64,000 nt of DNA from Eurosta solidaginis (GCF_040869045.1 NC_090321.1:139863689-139927688); one strand, 5' to 3'. Shown: positions 43,480 through 53,831, numbered from the stretch's first letter. Numbers and translations are program-made. Notes: generated by a model not told the origin, from the sequence alone.

Positions 43480-44039
43480 TGTAACAAATTTACTTGCAAT
43501 TCCCCTTATTTGCAATCTTCTGCTGAGTTCGAATCACTAAACTGTTTAATAAAAAACTCCAATATTTAATAATGCAAAATGGCCTTTATTAAAGTACTTC
43601 ACAATAACACTCAAACTTTGCAACGAATAGCTTGCTTAATAACCAAACTGATTGATAGCTCAAAAGAAACTCCTCTTCGCCTCTACTGTCGCGCCTTTTA
43701 TACTTTTTGATTTCTCATTGCATACTTCCAGGCTTTTCTATTTCAGAACTTACTAATTTGTTTCAGCTACAAAATCGCCAGCCACAACTACGTTTATAAC
43801 TTCTTATTTGAGTAATACTTGCACAAATTATTACCCTCTCTTGTGACAACTCAGATAAGATATATGCATGTGTTTGTGCATTGGTTCTCCCCTGCTCGTA
43901 TACGTACATATGTGTAGACGCAATTATTGATTCGTTTATGTAGATACATAATGATTGAATTATTGATGTGAATTCACGTCACTGCTTATCATCGGCTTAG
44001 AGATAGCAGCACCCCTTAGTTTTGCTAATATTCGTAACA
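43480..44039 (-). repeat. 5' LTR of gypsy E
   Basis: 560 bp, TGTTACGAATATTAGC to ...AAATTTGTTACA on the minus strand. It carries a few bases that the 3' LTR lacks near the start of U5 and a GAATAG insertion relative to the other LTR. Confidence 0.92.
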
Positions 44040-44043
44040 ATAT

Positions 44044-44744
44044 GATCCATTGAAGAACAACTTAAGCAGTGAAGTTTTGGTTGAAAAAGTAATACAATTG
44101 CGTAGGGCGTACGAATTGTGCGAGCAACAAACATTGGTGGCAGCACAAGCAAAATTAAAAGGTGTCGCAAAGGAGAAGCTAGATTCTCAGAAGTTTTTAA
44201 ATTATGGTCAGAGTTCGTGAAAGATTTGCAGTTTGATTTTCCAGCATCAGTTACGTCAGCATGCAGCAGCGTGCACCGCAATATGGTCCAACAAAATCGT
44301 CAACCCAAAGAGTCGTTTGAAGAATACTAATACGTCGTTTTGAATGTTGGCAGACGAGGACGGATGGATGAAGAATCTTTCAATTCGTATATTATCGCAA
44401 GCTTGAATGACCCATCATTAACACGAACTGTATTAGCGCTTAAGTTGCCAACTTGTAATGACTTATTGCGCTCATTAAAAGGTGTGGTTAATGCACCAGG
44501 ATAATCAAAGGTAAGCACGATGGACCAGAAATGTAACAACGATACAATTCCCGTAGCAGCGAATGAGAGAAAACAACTCAAATGTTGCAATTGCAATCAA
44601 TACGCACACATTGCGTCAAAATGTCAACAACCCCAACGTAAGCCGAAATGTACGAAGTGCAACAAGGTAGGTCACCATGCACAGGCAACCGACTGTTGCA
44701 AAGTTAGTGGACGACTCCAACCGTATTGTCAGTACAGCGAGTAA
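44044..44744 (+). pseudogene. gypsy F gag
   Basis: Broken frames give SSVHRNMVQQNRQPKESFEE, RMDEESFNSYIIASLNDPSL and two CCHC-type knuckles (CCNCNQYAHIASKC; CTKCNKVGHHAQATDC). The first part of gag lies at 37720-37884 on the other side of gypsy E. Stops are present at several sites. It would have formed the particle and bound RNA. Confidence 0.75.
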
Positions 44745-45017
44745 AGAAACTACATGGAATGGCAAGCAGTTCAGAAGTTTACTCGACACATGAAGTGACG
44801 TATCGTTAGTAGCAGCTTCAAGGGTTCCAAGTGACATGGTAAGATTTTCGTCTACGAAACAACTCCAGGGTTTTGGTGGAGCTGTTAAAAGAAGCAACGA
44901 GTTCGTCGAAGAAGAGTTAGTCGTCGATAGAATTACGATATTAACCCCTTGTTTAATCGTCGCAGATAAGTTTATGACACATGATATTGTAATTGGTTGG
45001 GATGTATTATGCAAATA
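44745..45017 (+). pseudogene. gypsy F aspartic protease
   Basis: The frame reads RSLLDT, a TGA, then SDVSLVAASRVPSDMV and MTHDIVIGWDVL. The active-site triad D-T-G is broken because the glycine codon became TGA (near 44794). The remaining flap and IGWD region are as in gypsy proteases. Confidence 0.8.
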
Positions 45018-45125
45018 AAGTTTCAGGTTGTCCTTTAACGTAAACGAGGTAGATCTCTCGAAGATCAAATATGTATTGCCGAAATATGATAGTTGTTTTA
45101 CTGAGGACCTGTCCAATTTGGGACG

Positions 45126-46150
45126 ATGCAAGACTACACAGATGGAAATCATCATCAACACCGACCAACCAGTGATTGTAAGACATTATCAGGTACCGCT
45201 ATACCAACGTCCAACGTATCCGAAATCGTAAAAGCACCGGTGATTCTCGTTAAAAAGTCCAATGGAGAAGATCGCATGTATGTCGGCTATAGGGCACTTA
45301 ATACTCTAACTGCGAAAAAGGATTTTCCTATGCCGATCGTTGAAGAGCAATTAGCCAAGCTAGTTGGAAGCACAGTCTTCACGACATTAGGCATGACCAC
45401 TGGCGGAAGAAAGCAATAATGTACGGCATTTTTAACACCATCATTTGAACATAACGTAATGCCGTTCGGTTGACGAAATGCACTAATGGTCTTCCCATAA
45501 ATGTTAACGAAGTTGTTAAGAGGTATAAATCATCAAAACCAAATTGTTAGTTATGTAGACGAAGTCATAATAACAACGAAGACAGCAACAAAACATCGAA
45601 GTACTATCTGAATTTCTCCAAGCCGTGAAAAAATCCGGATTTACATTGAGACCATCAAAGTGTAACTTTATGGCTAATACAATCCAGTTCTTGGTACACA
45701 TTGTAAGCGAAGAAAGTATCCAACTAGGCCAAGAGAAAACCAAATGCATTAAAGAATTTCCTCGACCACGCACAGCGACCGAAGTTAGGCAATTTCTGGG
45801 CTTAACTGGATATTTCCGGAAATTCGTCGAAGTGTAAAGCATCATATCTAAGCCATTAGCAAGTTTGTTGAAAAGAAATGCAAAATACCAGTGGTCCAAA
45901 GAGCAAGAGGAATCGTTCACGAAGCTTAACGGTATCTTAATGACTCAACCTGTATTAGTTATGTTTAACCTTTTGAAAAAGCACGAAGTACACACTGACG
46001 CAAGCACTATCGGAGTATCAGGGATCTTGTTACAGTCCGAGATCGAAAATTGGAAGCCTGTCCAGTATTATAGTCGGCAGTGTAGCGCGGCCGAGTCACA
46101 GTTTCCAAGTCATGGGTGGCCAGGAAACTGGACCGGCTTTAAGCATTATG
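45126..46150 (+). pseudogene. gypsy F reverse transcriptase and RNase H start
   Basis: The blocks are APVILVKKSNGEDRM, DFPMPIVEEQLAKL, a damaged MPFG region, SYVDEVIITTK (the catalytic pair is VDEV here instead of LDDI), then LRPSKCNFMANTIQFLVHIV, RQFLGLTGYFRKFVEV and VHTDASTIGVSGILLQ of RNase H. It ends at the LINE junction near 46150. Several stops and frame changes make it inactive. Confidence 0.8.
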
Positions 46151-47382
46151 TAATGACGCCGTAGCAAGAATAAAGGAATGGCTGACCAATATGGGACTGC
46201 AGTTGGCTAGCCAAAAGACGGAAGTGGTATTAGTAAGCTCCAAACGGTCGGCGAACGAGTTAATGGTAATTGTCGGGGATCATCAAATCACTTCAAAGGA
46301 TTCCTTAAAATACTTAGGAGTGCACATTGACTCTAAGTTAACTTTCAAAGAGCACTTCAGAGCGGTGGGGGAGAAAATTACCAAAGTTAATGGATCACTT
46401 ATGCGAATAATGCCTAACATTGGTGGCCCGAGCGAAGCTACACGTCAGCTATTGTCCACAGTAACCAGCTCAATAATACTATACGCAGCACCAGTGTGGT
46501 ATGGATCTAAACAGACCCATCAAAAATATATATTAGCAGCGTACCGACTTGCTTCTTTAAGAATAGCAAGTGCTTATCGGACGGTGTCCGACGACGAGAT
46601 CCTGGTTCTAACCCGGAAAATCCCAGTGGACTTACTGGCAAGCGAAATGGCCGATCTGTATAACACTAATATCGAGCGACCATCTGAAGAAGACAAGAAA
46701 AGAGCAAGGACACAAACAAAGTTAAAGTGGCAAGAACGGTGGGAGGCCTCGAGTAAAGGCGTTGGACTTTCACACTAGTTTGGAACGTAGCCCAATGGAA
46801 GGAGCGGAAGCACGGCGAACTGAACTACCATCTGACGCAGATAATGAGTGGACATGGCGGTTTCAAAGAGTATTTATGGAAGCGTAGGATAGAGGAAGAT
46901 CCTCATTGCCCAATGTATACCACGGAGTTAGAAAACGCAGAACACGTCATGTTCCACTGCCCCCGTTTCCACGAAGAAAGACTCACCTTGCATGGAGTCT
47001 TTGGGGAGGAACCTACCACGAGAAATTTAGTATCACATATGTGCAACAGGAAAGAGTGCTGGACTGCAGTGAGCAAAATGGCATTTATAGTAATGACACG
47101 CCTGATGGATGCTGAGAGGGAGCGTAGAGAAATACGCATGCGAAGCGGTGGCGATTAAATGGACACTCAGAGCAAATAGCGGGAACCTGGACGCAGGGAC
47201 AACCGTAGGCTCTTAAAAAATGAGAAATATGGAACGCCACCCTGAAGTAATGCGAAAGTGGTGCCGGGGTGGACGACGGTTCCAGAACGGGGCTGTTTTT
47301 TAGTCTACGGACACACGGTTGCTGCGACGGCAGCAATTATGGTGCATTAGGAATTTTTCAGACTCCCCGCAAAAAAAAAAAA
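46151..47382 (+). mobile_element. 5'-truncated R1-like LINE with poly(A)
   Basis: It begins in the reverse transcriptase thumb (VARIKEWLTNMGLQLASQKT, YLGVHIDSKLTFKEHF) and continues through LYAAPVWYG. A second frame at 46844-47158 holds the C-terminal cysteine-histidine motif (CPMYTTELENAEHVMFHCPR), typical of R1-clade elements. A frame change at 46778-46844 separates the two. The 3' UTR ends in a poly(A) tract at 47371-47382. Gypsy G LTR follows immediately. Truncation of 5' ends is usual for LINE insertions. Confidence 0.85.
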
Positions 47383-47383
47383 C

Positions 47384-48141
47384 AAGATCAATCATTATGT
47401 CTACACATATGTACGTACACGTAGCGGAGAAGAGACGCACAAACACATGCAGATATCTTATCTGAGATGCTCCCAAAAGTATGCAATTATAATTGTAGAA
47501 GTGTCGCTCACAAATACACGCGCATCTGTAGTTATAATTATATTGCAGTAACTAAGTAAATTCTGGAAGAGCCTAGAAGTATTCAAACGAGAAATCACAG
47601 AGTATAAAAGGCAGCAACAGTAGAGGCACGACAATCTGTTTGATTTAAAACGGTATCTGGCGAGCAATAGCAGTGTTGTTGTTGTTGTTGTTGTAGCAAT
47701 GTTTCGCCCCACCTACCTAATAGCTGCGACCGATCACAAATTGTCATCAATATCCTCTAACGGGATAGTGTAACTCCCAACTTCCAGCAGTAGTGGTGTT
47801 ATTGTGAAGTGCTTTAATAAAGGACATTTTGCATTATTGAAAAGTGGAGTTATTTATTCAACAGTTTAGTGATTCGAACGTTAACAGAAGATTGCAAATA
47901 AGAGAAATTGCACTAAATTCGTTACAATTGATGTCAGAAGTGGGATTGTTGAATAAATTCCAGAGGACAACAAGGACATGGCAAAGTTAAGTGAATTATG
48001 GATAAAGCCATTGAAAAAGGAGTTGGAGAACCGTGGATTGAATACAACCGGCAATAAGATCGAACTTCAACACAGCTACGGGAGGTAGTGAAGTCGCAAG
48101 GAATTGATGTGGACGAGTATGTCTTTTATCCTGATAAATCT
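47384..48141 (+). mobile_element. gypsy G fragment: truncated 5' LTR and gag start
   Basis: The LTR runs from 47384 (its first part lost at the LINE border) to 47926, ending AAATTCGTTACA. It is followed by a primer-site candidate TTGATGTCAGAAGTGGG and a gag start at 47978 with the SAP segment (NRGLNTTGNKIELQ). It breaks off at 48141, where a reverse-oriented LINE piece begins. Within its LTR lies the antisense LINE tail described separately at 47676-47775. Confidence 0.85.
47676..47775 (-). repeat. 100-bp Jockey-like LINE tail inside the gypsy G LTR
   Basis: GTTGTTGTTGTTGTTGTAGC followed by AATGTTTCGCCCCACC is the reverse complement of the LINE 3' end seen at 61705-61795. It is flanked by diverged copies of AGCAATAGCAGTGTT, the target duplication. 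Confidence 0.8.
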
Positions 48142-48592
48142 TTCGAAGAACTCTCGTCTCGAACGCTCGCAGAGACGTTTCATCTGATGTTGTCATAGTC
48201 CATGCTTCTGCTCCATATAGCAGAACGGGAACGATAAGTGACTAGTAGAGTATGATTTTCGTTTGCCGAGAGAGGACTTTACTTTTCAATTGCCTACCTA
48301 GTCCAAAGTAGCAATTATTGGCAAGAGTGATTCTTTGCTGGATTTCAGACCTGATATTGTTGCTAGTGTTGATGCTAGTTCCCAAATAAACGAAGTGTTT
48401 TACTATTTCGAAATTATGGCTGCCAACAGTAGCGCATATGCGATGACTCTTTGCTCGATGACAGCAGGTAGTTCGTTGTGTCCTCATTCACCATCAGACC
48501 CATCTTTATCGCTTCTTTTTCCAGTTTGGAGTAAGCAGAAATAATGGCGCGGGCGTTTGGGCCGTTATATCAATGTCGTCAGCATATGCCTG
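48142..48592 (-). pseudogene. LINE reverse transcriptase fragment, reverse orientation
   Basis: On the minus strand LKLQAYADDIDITA carries the YADD catalytic pair, followed by FEIVKHFVYLGTSINTSNN, RRITLAN-like ITLANNCYFGLGRQLKS, and later FETRVLRKIYQD. The stretch lies between the gypsy G gag start and the Jockey-like LINE. Several stops interrupt it. The clade is not assigned, but it differs from the R1-like piece at 46151. Confidence 0.8.
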
Positions 48593-48657
48593 TAATTTCA
48601 GAGGCATTCAGCACGTCGATTTCGCAAAGGCGTTTGGCGCTGTTTCTCATAACATAT

Positions 48658-49261
48658 TGTGACGAATATTAGCAACACTAAAGGATACTATCATGTCTAA
48701 GCCGATGCTAAGCAGTGACTTGTATGCACATCAATAGATCAATCATTATGTCTACACATATGGACGTACACGCAGCGGAGAAGAGACGCACAAACACATG
48801 CAGATATCTTATCTGAGATGCTCCCAAAAGTATGCAATTATAATTGTGGAAGTGTCGCTCACAAATACACGCGCGTCTGTAGTTATAATTATGTGGCAGT
48901 AACTAAGTAAATTCTGGAAGAGCCTAGAAGTATGCAAACGAGAAATCACAGTGTATAAAAGGCAGCAACAGTAGAGGCACGACAATCAGTTTGATTTAAA
49001 ACGGTATCTGGCGAGCAATAGCAGTGTTGTTGTTGTTGTTGTTGTAGCAATATTTCGCTCCACCTAATAGCTGCGACGGATCACAAATTGTCATCAATAT
49101 CCTCTAACGGGATAGTGTAACCCCCAACCGCAGCAATAGTAGTGTTATTGTGAAGTACTTTAATAAAGGCCATTTTGCATTATTGAAAAGTGGAGTTATT
49201 TATTCAACAGTTTAGTGATTTGAACGTTGCAAATAAGAGAAATTGCACTAAATTCGTTACA
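48658..49261 (+). repeat. 5' LTR of gypsy H, with LINE tail
   Basis: 604 bp. TGTGACGAATATTAGC to AAATTCGTTACA. TATA candidate near 48953 (GTATAAAAGGC), AATAAAGGCC near 49163. It is about 100 bp longer than the 3' LTR because of the LINE tail at 49028-49130. Confidence 0.92.
49028..49130 (-). repeat. LINE tail inserted in the gypsy H 5' LTR
   Basis: The same antisense, 5'-truncated LINE end as in gypsy G, flanked by AGCAATAGCAGTGTT and AGCAATAGTAGTGTT, a 15-bp target duplication with one change. It is absent from the 3' LTR of the same element. Confidence 0.85.
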
Positions 49262-49312
49262 ATTGGTGTCAGAAGTGGGATTGTTGAATAAATTCCAGAG
49301 GACAACAAGGAC

Positions 49313-50700
49313 ATGGCAAAGTTAAGTGAATTAAGGATCCAGCAATTTAAAAAGTAGTTGGAGAACCGTGGATTGAATACAACCGGCAATAAGATCGAAA
49401 TTCAAGCACGGCTACGAGAGGTAGTGGATCGCAAGGAATTGATGTGGACGAGTATGTCTTTTATCCTGATGGGGAGGAGACAACAACAAAAATTGAAGAG
49501 AAAAACGAATCAGCGCAGAGAGTTACGAGCACAGACTTGAACATGATTTTGGCTGCAATATCTTCTCAAACATCGACAATGTCATCCCAACTGGAACAAC
49601 AAAAGACAAGTATAACAACTTAACTGGAAGAACAAAAGACAAATACAACATCTCAACTGGCAGAAAAGAAAACATATATGGTATCTAAAATGAAATCACA
49701 GGAGACACGTATATCCGAAATGTCGTCACAAATTACATCCAGGATTGAAACACAGGAGGCACGTATATCCGAAATGTCGTCACAAATAGCATCCAGGATT
49801 GAAGCACATGAGGCACCTATATCCGAAATGTCGGGACAAATTTCAGCACAGGTAACTTCGCAGATCTCGGCACAACTAGAAACCCGTATGGACGAAAAAA
49901 TAATGCAGTTTGAGAACAAAATCGAGGCTGAGGTGGATGCTTTAAAAGGGCGTATACAGGAGCTGCAACTAAATCGGGCAGCGGTTTCAGCAAGCAATCC
50001 GAAGGTAAAAATTCCATCTCTTGACGGCTCTGTTCCTTTCCAGGTCTTTAAGCTACAGTTCGAGAAGACCGCAGCAGTGAACAACTGGAATGCTGAAGAT
50101 AGAGTTGCTGCACTCTTTATGGCGTTGAAAGGGTCTGCAGCTGAGATTTTACAAACCATTCCAGAGGGCGAACGGAACTGTTATGAAGCATTGATGGGCG
50201 CTCTAGAGAGACGATACGGAACTGAGCATAGGAGACAGATATACCAAATGGAGTTACTGAACCGCTTCCAGAGGCCTGGTGAAACATTGCAGGAGTTTGC
50301 GTCGGATGTTGAAAGGTTGGCACATTTAGCGAATGCGGACGCACCCGTGGAATACACTGAAAGGGTAAAGATTCAGAGCTTTATAAATAGAATACGGGAC
50401 GTCGAAACAAAGCGAGCTACATACGCAAATCCAAAGCCAACATTCGCAGAAACGGTATCACATGCTCTGATTCAGGAAACAGCGTCGCTTATGTGTAAGC
50501 CAGTTTTCAAAGCACGCCGTGTGGAAGTGGAAAGGCCAGAGTCGGTAGACTCAATTTTAGAAGCTTTGAAGGAACGCAACAGAAGATTAATGGTACAATC
50601 AAATGTTTCAAGTGCGGTAACCAAGGTCACATTGCTCGTCATTGCAGCACCTGTCCTGGTAGTTCCAACTTAGGTGGCCGTAAACGCAAAGCTGGAGGAG
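49313..50700 (+). pseudogene. gypsy H gag
   Basis: The start MAKLSELRIQQFKK is followed by a TAG and then LENRGLNTTGNKIEIQARLR, the SAP segment. After frame changes, 49678-50673 is open for 331 codons: coiled-coil repeats (SQETRISEMSSQITSR units of about 15 residues), then the gag domain (LDGSVPFQVFKLQFEK, EYTERVKIQSFINRIRDVET). A shift near 50600 precedes the CCHC knuckle (CFKCGNQGHIARHC). It shares gag with gypsy E. Confidence 0.88.
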
Positions 50701-50759
50701 ATAAGCAAGAGCGAGTCAGATGTAAAGATCGAACATTTGCACCAGCTATTAAATGTCCT

Positions 50760-51425
50760 GTGATATCTGTGTCGCAAATTGGAAGGAAATCAAGCAGTAT
50801 TACCGTCAGAGGGAACGTGGATGCCAAAGAACGTGTACTGACTGTAGATACGGGCGCATCTCATTCCTTGATTCGATCTGATTTGGTCTACAGGAGAGTA
50901 AAGCCATTACCTGGAGCAAGGTTGCGTACGGTTACTGGCGAGTATAACCAAGTCCTGGGAGAAGTGATCTGTGAAGTCTTAATTGGGAAGGTCATGGTTC
51001 TACACAAATTCGTTGTAGCGGAGATTATTGATGAAGTCATATTGGGAGTGGACTTCTTAGTAGACCATGACATCAGGATCGACATGCAGAGAAGGATTAT
51101 GCGTTATAAGAACCAAGATATACCACTTAACTTCAGTTTGGAGAAAGGGTTCAGTAGTAATCGAGTACTGGTGGAGAAGAATCGAGATGGATCGAATGGG
51201 ACAAATAAAGCGAAATCAAAAGTATCTGCGAGAGAAACACTGGCATTCTCAAAACCAAATGGACGCACAAAAACGAAGGAACGAATTTCCCAGAAAGAAT
51301 GCGAGGGTAGTTTCAAGCCGGGGCGCACTACTATTGGGAAACATGGGAACGATACTGATTATGCGAAGCCAATCCGTCAAGCGCAATCTCTACGAAGTAG
51401 TTCATTGGCCAAACACAGAGTGTGA
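50760..51425 (+). CDS. gypsy H protease
   Basis: 221 codons with the active site VLTVDTGASHSLIRSDL and the second block EVILGVDFLVDHDIRIDMQ. The catalytic aspartate is intact. It continues through a linker (KPGRTTIGKHGNDTDY) that precedes RT in gypsy E, then reaches the deletion joint and stops. It would process gag of this element or of relatives. Confidence 0.85.
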   Translation: MISVSQIGRKSSSITVRGNVDAKERVLTVDTGASHSLIRSDLVYRRVKPLPGARLRTVTGEYNQVLGEVICEVLIGKVMVLHKFVVAEIIDEVILGVDFLVDHDIRIDMQRRIMRYKNQDIPLNFSLEKGFSSNRVLVEKNRDGSNGTNKAKSKVSARETLAFSKPNGRTKTKERISQKECEGSFKPGRTTIGKHGNDTDYAKPIRQAQSLRSSSLAKHRV

Positions 51426-51688
51426 GGAAACGGCCCAGGGTAATGAGTAGTAAGGGGGAGGGAGATTTGATAATGCTATACAACCCTCACCGGCGGAAAG
51501 GTGTTCTATCGGAATTTTGGTGCAGTTGGGGAGGCCCGTACAGAGTTGTGAAGAGGATCAGTGATGTCATCTACCGCATACAAACAATTGGGAAAACACA
51601 AAATAGAAGAGTGGTACTTTCGGCGATGCTAGCGGCATTTAGATCAGTCCCGATCAGACTTAGGTGGAGGACAGTGTTACGAATATAA
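51426..51688 (+). pseudogene. gypsy H integrase C-terminal remnant
   Basis: The frame from RPRVMSSK gives LIMLYNPHRRKGVLSEFWC and WGGPYRVVKRISDVIYRIQT, the GPY/F module. The zinc-binding region and the DDE core are absent. It ends next to the polypurine tract. Confidence 0.85.
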
Positions 51689-52181
51689 GCAACACTAAGG
51701 GATACTATCATCTCTAAGCCGATGCTAGGCAGTGACTTGTATGCACATCAATAGATCAATCATTATTTCTACACATATGTACGTACACGCAGCGGAGAAG
51801 AGACGCATACAGATATCTTATCTGAGATGCTCCCAAAAGTATGCAATAATAATTGTGGAAGTGTCGCTCACAAATACACGCGCATATGAGAAGCTATACA
51901 CGTGCATCTGTAGTTATTATTATATAGCAGTAACTAAGTTCTGGAAGAGCCTAGAAGTATGCAAACGAGAAATCACAGAGTATAAAAGGCAGGCACAGTA
52001 GAGGCACGACAATCAGTTTGATTTAAGACGGTATCGGGCGAGCAATAGTAGTGTTATTATGAAGTACTTTAATAAAGGTCATTTTGCATTATTGAAAAGT
52101 GGAGTTATTTATTCAATAATTTAGTGATTCGAACGTTAGCAGAAGGTTGCAAATAAAAGGAATAAGACTAAATTCATTACA
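51675..52181 (+). repeat. 3' LTR of gypsy H
   Basis: 507 bp, TGTTACGAATATAAGC to AAATTCATTACA, with TATA (GTATAAAAGGC) and AATAAAGG signals. The site where the 5' LTR carries the LINE tail is empty here (AGCAATAGTAGTGTTATTATG). Confidence 0.92.
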
Positions 52182-52757
52182 ATATTATTGCGTAAGCTAG
52201 AATTGATGGGTTTCCATTTTTGTGCTGGATAAAATCATAACTCTCAAATAGAATTTCTTTTGTTGAAATAGAGAATGTCAAGTCTTATTCCTTTGAAGCC
52301 ACTTGTGGCATTCCACAAGGAAGTATTCTTGGACCGATTCTCTTTCTTCTTTTTATTAATGAAATAAGCACATGTTACAGGAACTCACAGTATCTGCTTC
52401 ACGCAGAAGATTTGAAAGTTTTCAAAACAATTGCGAGCGTGTCTGACGTAATTCTTTTACAAAATTATCTTAATAATCTAACTAGTAGGAGCATTAAAAA
52501 CGACATACGACTGTATATAAAGAAGTGCTTCCATATGACGCTTCCGAAAAACTTTTATACAATTGAGTCCACGTACACCCTTTTTGGTGATAGCCTTTCT
52601 ACCGTAAGCGAATTTGTTGATCTTCGTGTAATGTTCGATTCGGGCTTTACTTTTGCTAATCACATCAGCTACATCTTGCCCAAGGCCTATTCGAATCTGG
52701 CCTTCATACTGCGCTATTATCCGATGTAACCAGTACGGCACGGATCTAAAATGACCC

Positions 52758-52850
52758 ACCATGTGCTTATCGGACGGTGTCCGACGACGCGATCCTTGTT
52801 TGATATCGAAAAATCACAGTAGATTCACTGTCAAGTGAAATGGCCGATTG
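52758..52850 (+). repeat. short R1-like LINE fragment
   Basis: GTGCTTATCGGACGGTGTCC is also found at about 46571, and SSEMADC-like sequence follows. It corresponds to about 90 bp of the R1-like LINE at 46151-47382. Confidence 0.75.
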
Positions 52851-53439
52851 CCTAACGGCGGTACCGCGGGGTACATGAACAAGATTAACCTGGTTTCAAT
52901 GGGCCACTTGAGGGCAGTGTGCTACCGCAACGTCCTAAAAGTAAAAAGAAGATGGGTCTTGTTTAAGGTACAGACCACTTTTTTTGTGACCTTATGTAAT
53001 TAATCTATAAAAAAAAACTAAGGCCATCGCTGTCACCGGATGCTTTAATCTTTCATGATGCAAGTGCAAAGGCTTACTTGGACCTTACTTTACCTATTTT
53101 CCAAATAAATGAAAAAAACATTGCATTTATGTGCTTATGTTTTTATGTATATACGTATATATGTAGGTAAAAAAATTAACTATACTATGATATGAATACG
53201 TATGCATGTATCAACAAACATAAACATGTTCATGTAATATAATATTAATACAACATAGTTATGTATGTATATGTCTATATATATATAAATTAAGCCGGTC
53301 GTTTTTTTTGTAAATATTCAGTTTTCGGTGATGTAAAATAAAAAATTTCACTTGAATTTGATAAATTCTAGAGCCGCGTTGCATTTGAAAATTAAAAAAA
53401 AAAACCTATGCATTCAGAGTGCAACAATTTATGTGAAAT
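52851..53439. other. intergenic, nothing recognised
   Basis: AT-rich DNA with TATATG and ACATA-type repeats from 53140 to 53290; no gene. Confidence 0.5.
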
Positions 53440-53450
53440 AATTGATAACC

Positions 53451-53820
53451 GGCGGCCACCGTGGTGTGATGGTAGCGTGCTCCGCCTATCACACCGTATG
53501 CCCTGGGTTCAACTCCCGGGCAAAGCAACATCAAAAATTTTAGAAATAAGATTTTTCAATTAGAAGAAAATTTTTTTAAGCGGGGTCGCCCCTCGGCAGT
53601 GTCTGGCAACCGCTCCGATTGTATTTCTGCCATGAAAAGCTCTCAGTGAAAACTCATCTGCCTTGCAGATGCCGTTCGGAGTCGGCATAAAACATGTAGG
53701 TTCCGTCCGGCCAATTTGTAGGGAAAAATCAAGAGGAGCACGACGCAAATTGGAAGAGAAGCTCGGCCTTAGATCTCTTCGGAGGTTATCGCGCCTTACA
53801 TTTATTTTTTTTTTTTTTTT
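53451..53820 (+). mobile_element. tRNA-derived SINE with 11-bp target duplication
   Basis: A 370-bp element. The 5' end folds like a tRNA: a box A-like TGGTGTGATGG near 53462 and a box B GGGTTCAACTCC near 53506. It ends in a T-run. AATTGATAACC flanks both sides (53440-53450 and 53821-53831). RNA polymerase III would transcribe it from the internal promoter; movement would depend on a partner LINE. Confidence 0.9.
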
Positions 53821-53831
53821 AATTGATAACC

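Larger units (their letters stand above)
37885..44039 (-). mobile_element. gypsy element E, nearly complete, no env
   Basis: 5' LTR 43480-44039, gag, protease, RT, RNase H, integrase, purine tract, 3' LTR 37885-38432, flanked by ATAT (37881-37884 and 44040-44043). This is Ty3/gypsy order without an envelope gene: integrase ends 18 bp before the 3' LTR. The minus strand after the 5' LTR reads TTGGTGTCGGAAGAGG as primer-site candidate; AGGTGGAGGGCAG is the polypurine tract. Lesions: a one-base gain in an A-run of gag, about 50 bp lost plus a TAG before RT, a shift near 40200 and one near 39650. The two LTRs differ at the U5 end (CAAGTAATCA versus AAATTTGTTACA). Confidence 0.92.
37620..46150 (+). 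mobile_element. gypsy element F remnant (plus strand), split by gypsy E
   Basis: The gag start lies at about 37720-37884 (RSRSMSLNESDVGKAT, TSNLRGIYPLMPEY). Its continuation begins at 44044 (LSSEVLVEKVIQLRRAYELC) on the far side of gypsy E, which duplicated ATAT there. Downstream are CCHC knuckles, a protease, RT and the start of RNase H, ending at about 46150 where R1-like LINE sequence begins. Many stops and frame changes interrupt it. No LTRs were found. The junction with the TIR transposon at 37614-37720 is unclear. Confidence 0.75.
48658..52181 (+). mobile_element. gypsy H, internally deleted gag-protease element
   Basis: 5' LTR 48658-49261, gag, protease, a short integrase tail, polypurine tract (GGTGGAGGACAG) and 3' LTR 51675-52181, with ATAT on both sides (48654-48657 and 52182-52185). 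RT, RNase H and most of integrase are missing: the protease-linker frame passes from PIRQAQSLRSSSLAK straight into a segment (RPRVMSSK) that lies near the end of integrase in gypsy E. The 5' LTR contains a LINE tail that the 3' LTR lacks. Confidence 0.92.
48596..52735 (+). mobile_element. Jockey-like LINE reverse transcriptase fragment split by gypsy H
   Basis: 48596-48657 gives IQHVDFAKAFGAVSHNIL, motif A. The same frame resumes at 52182 with RKLELMGFHFCAG, then FEATCGIPQGSILGPILFLL (motif B), a degenerate motif C (LLHAEDLKVF in place of YADDLK), and continues to a TAA at about 52729. The gypsy H insertion lies exactly between the two halves, and ATAT is duplicated there. Stops and the lost YADD show it is dead. 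Confidence 0.85.

Noticed and set aside
46140..47395. Target duplication of the R1-like LINE (CATTATG at both borders)
   Set aside because: The left match is in gypsy F and the right match lies within the LTR about 10 bases after the poly(A); chance similarity is more likely.
53451..53525. A tRNA gene
   Set aside because: It has box A and box B but continues to 370 bp, ends in a T-run and is flanked by 11-bp target duplications; a SINE fits better.
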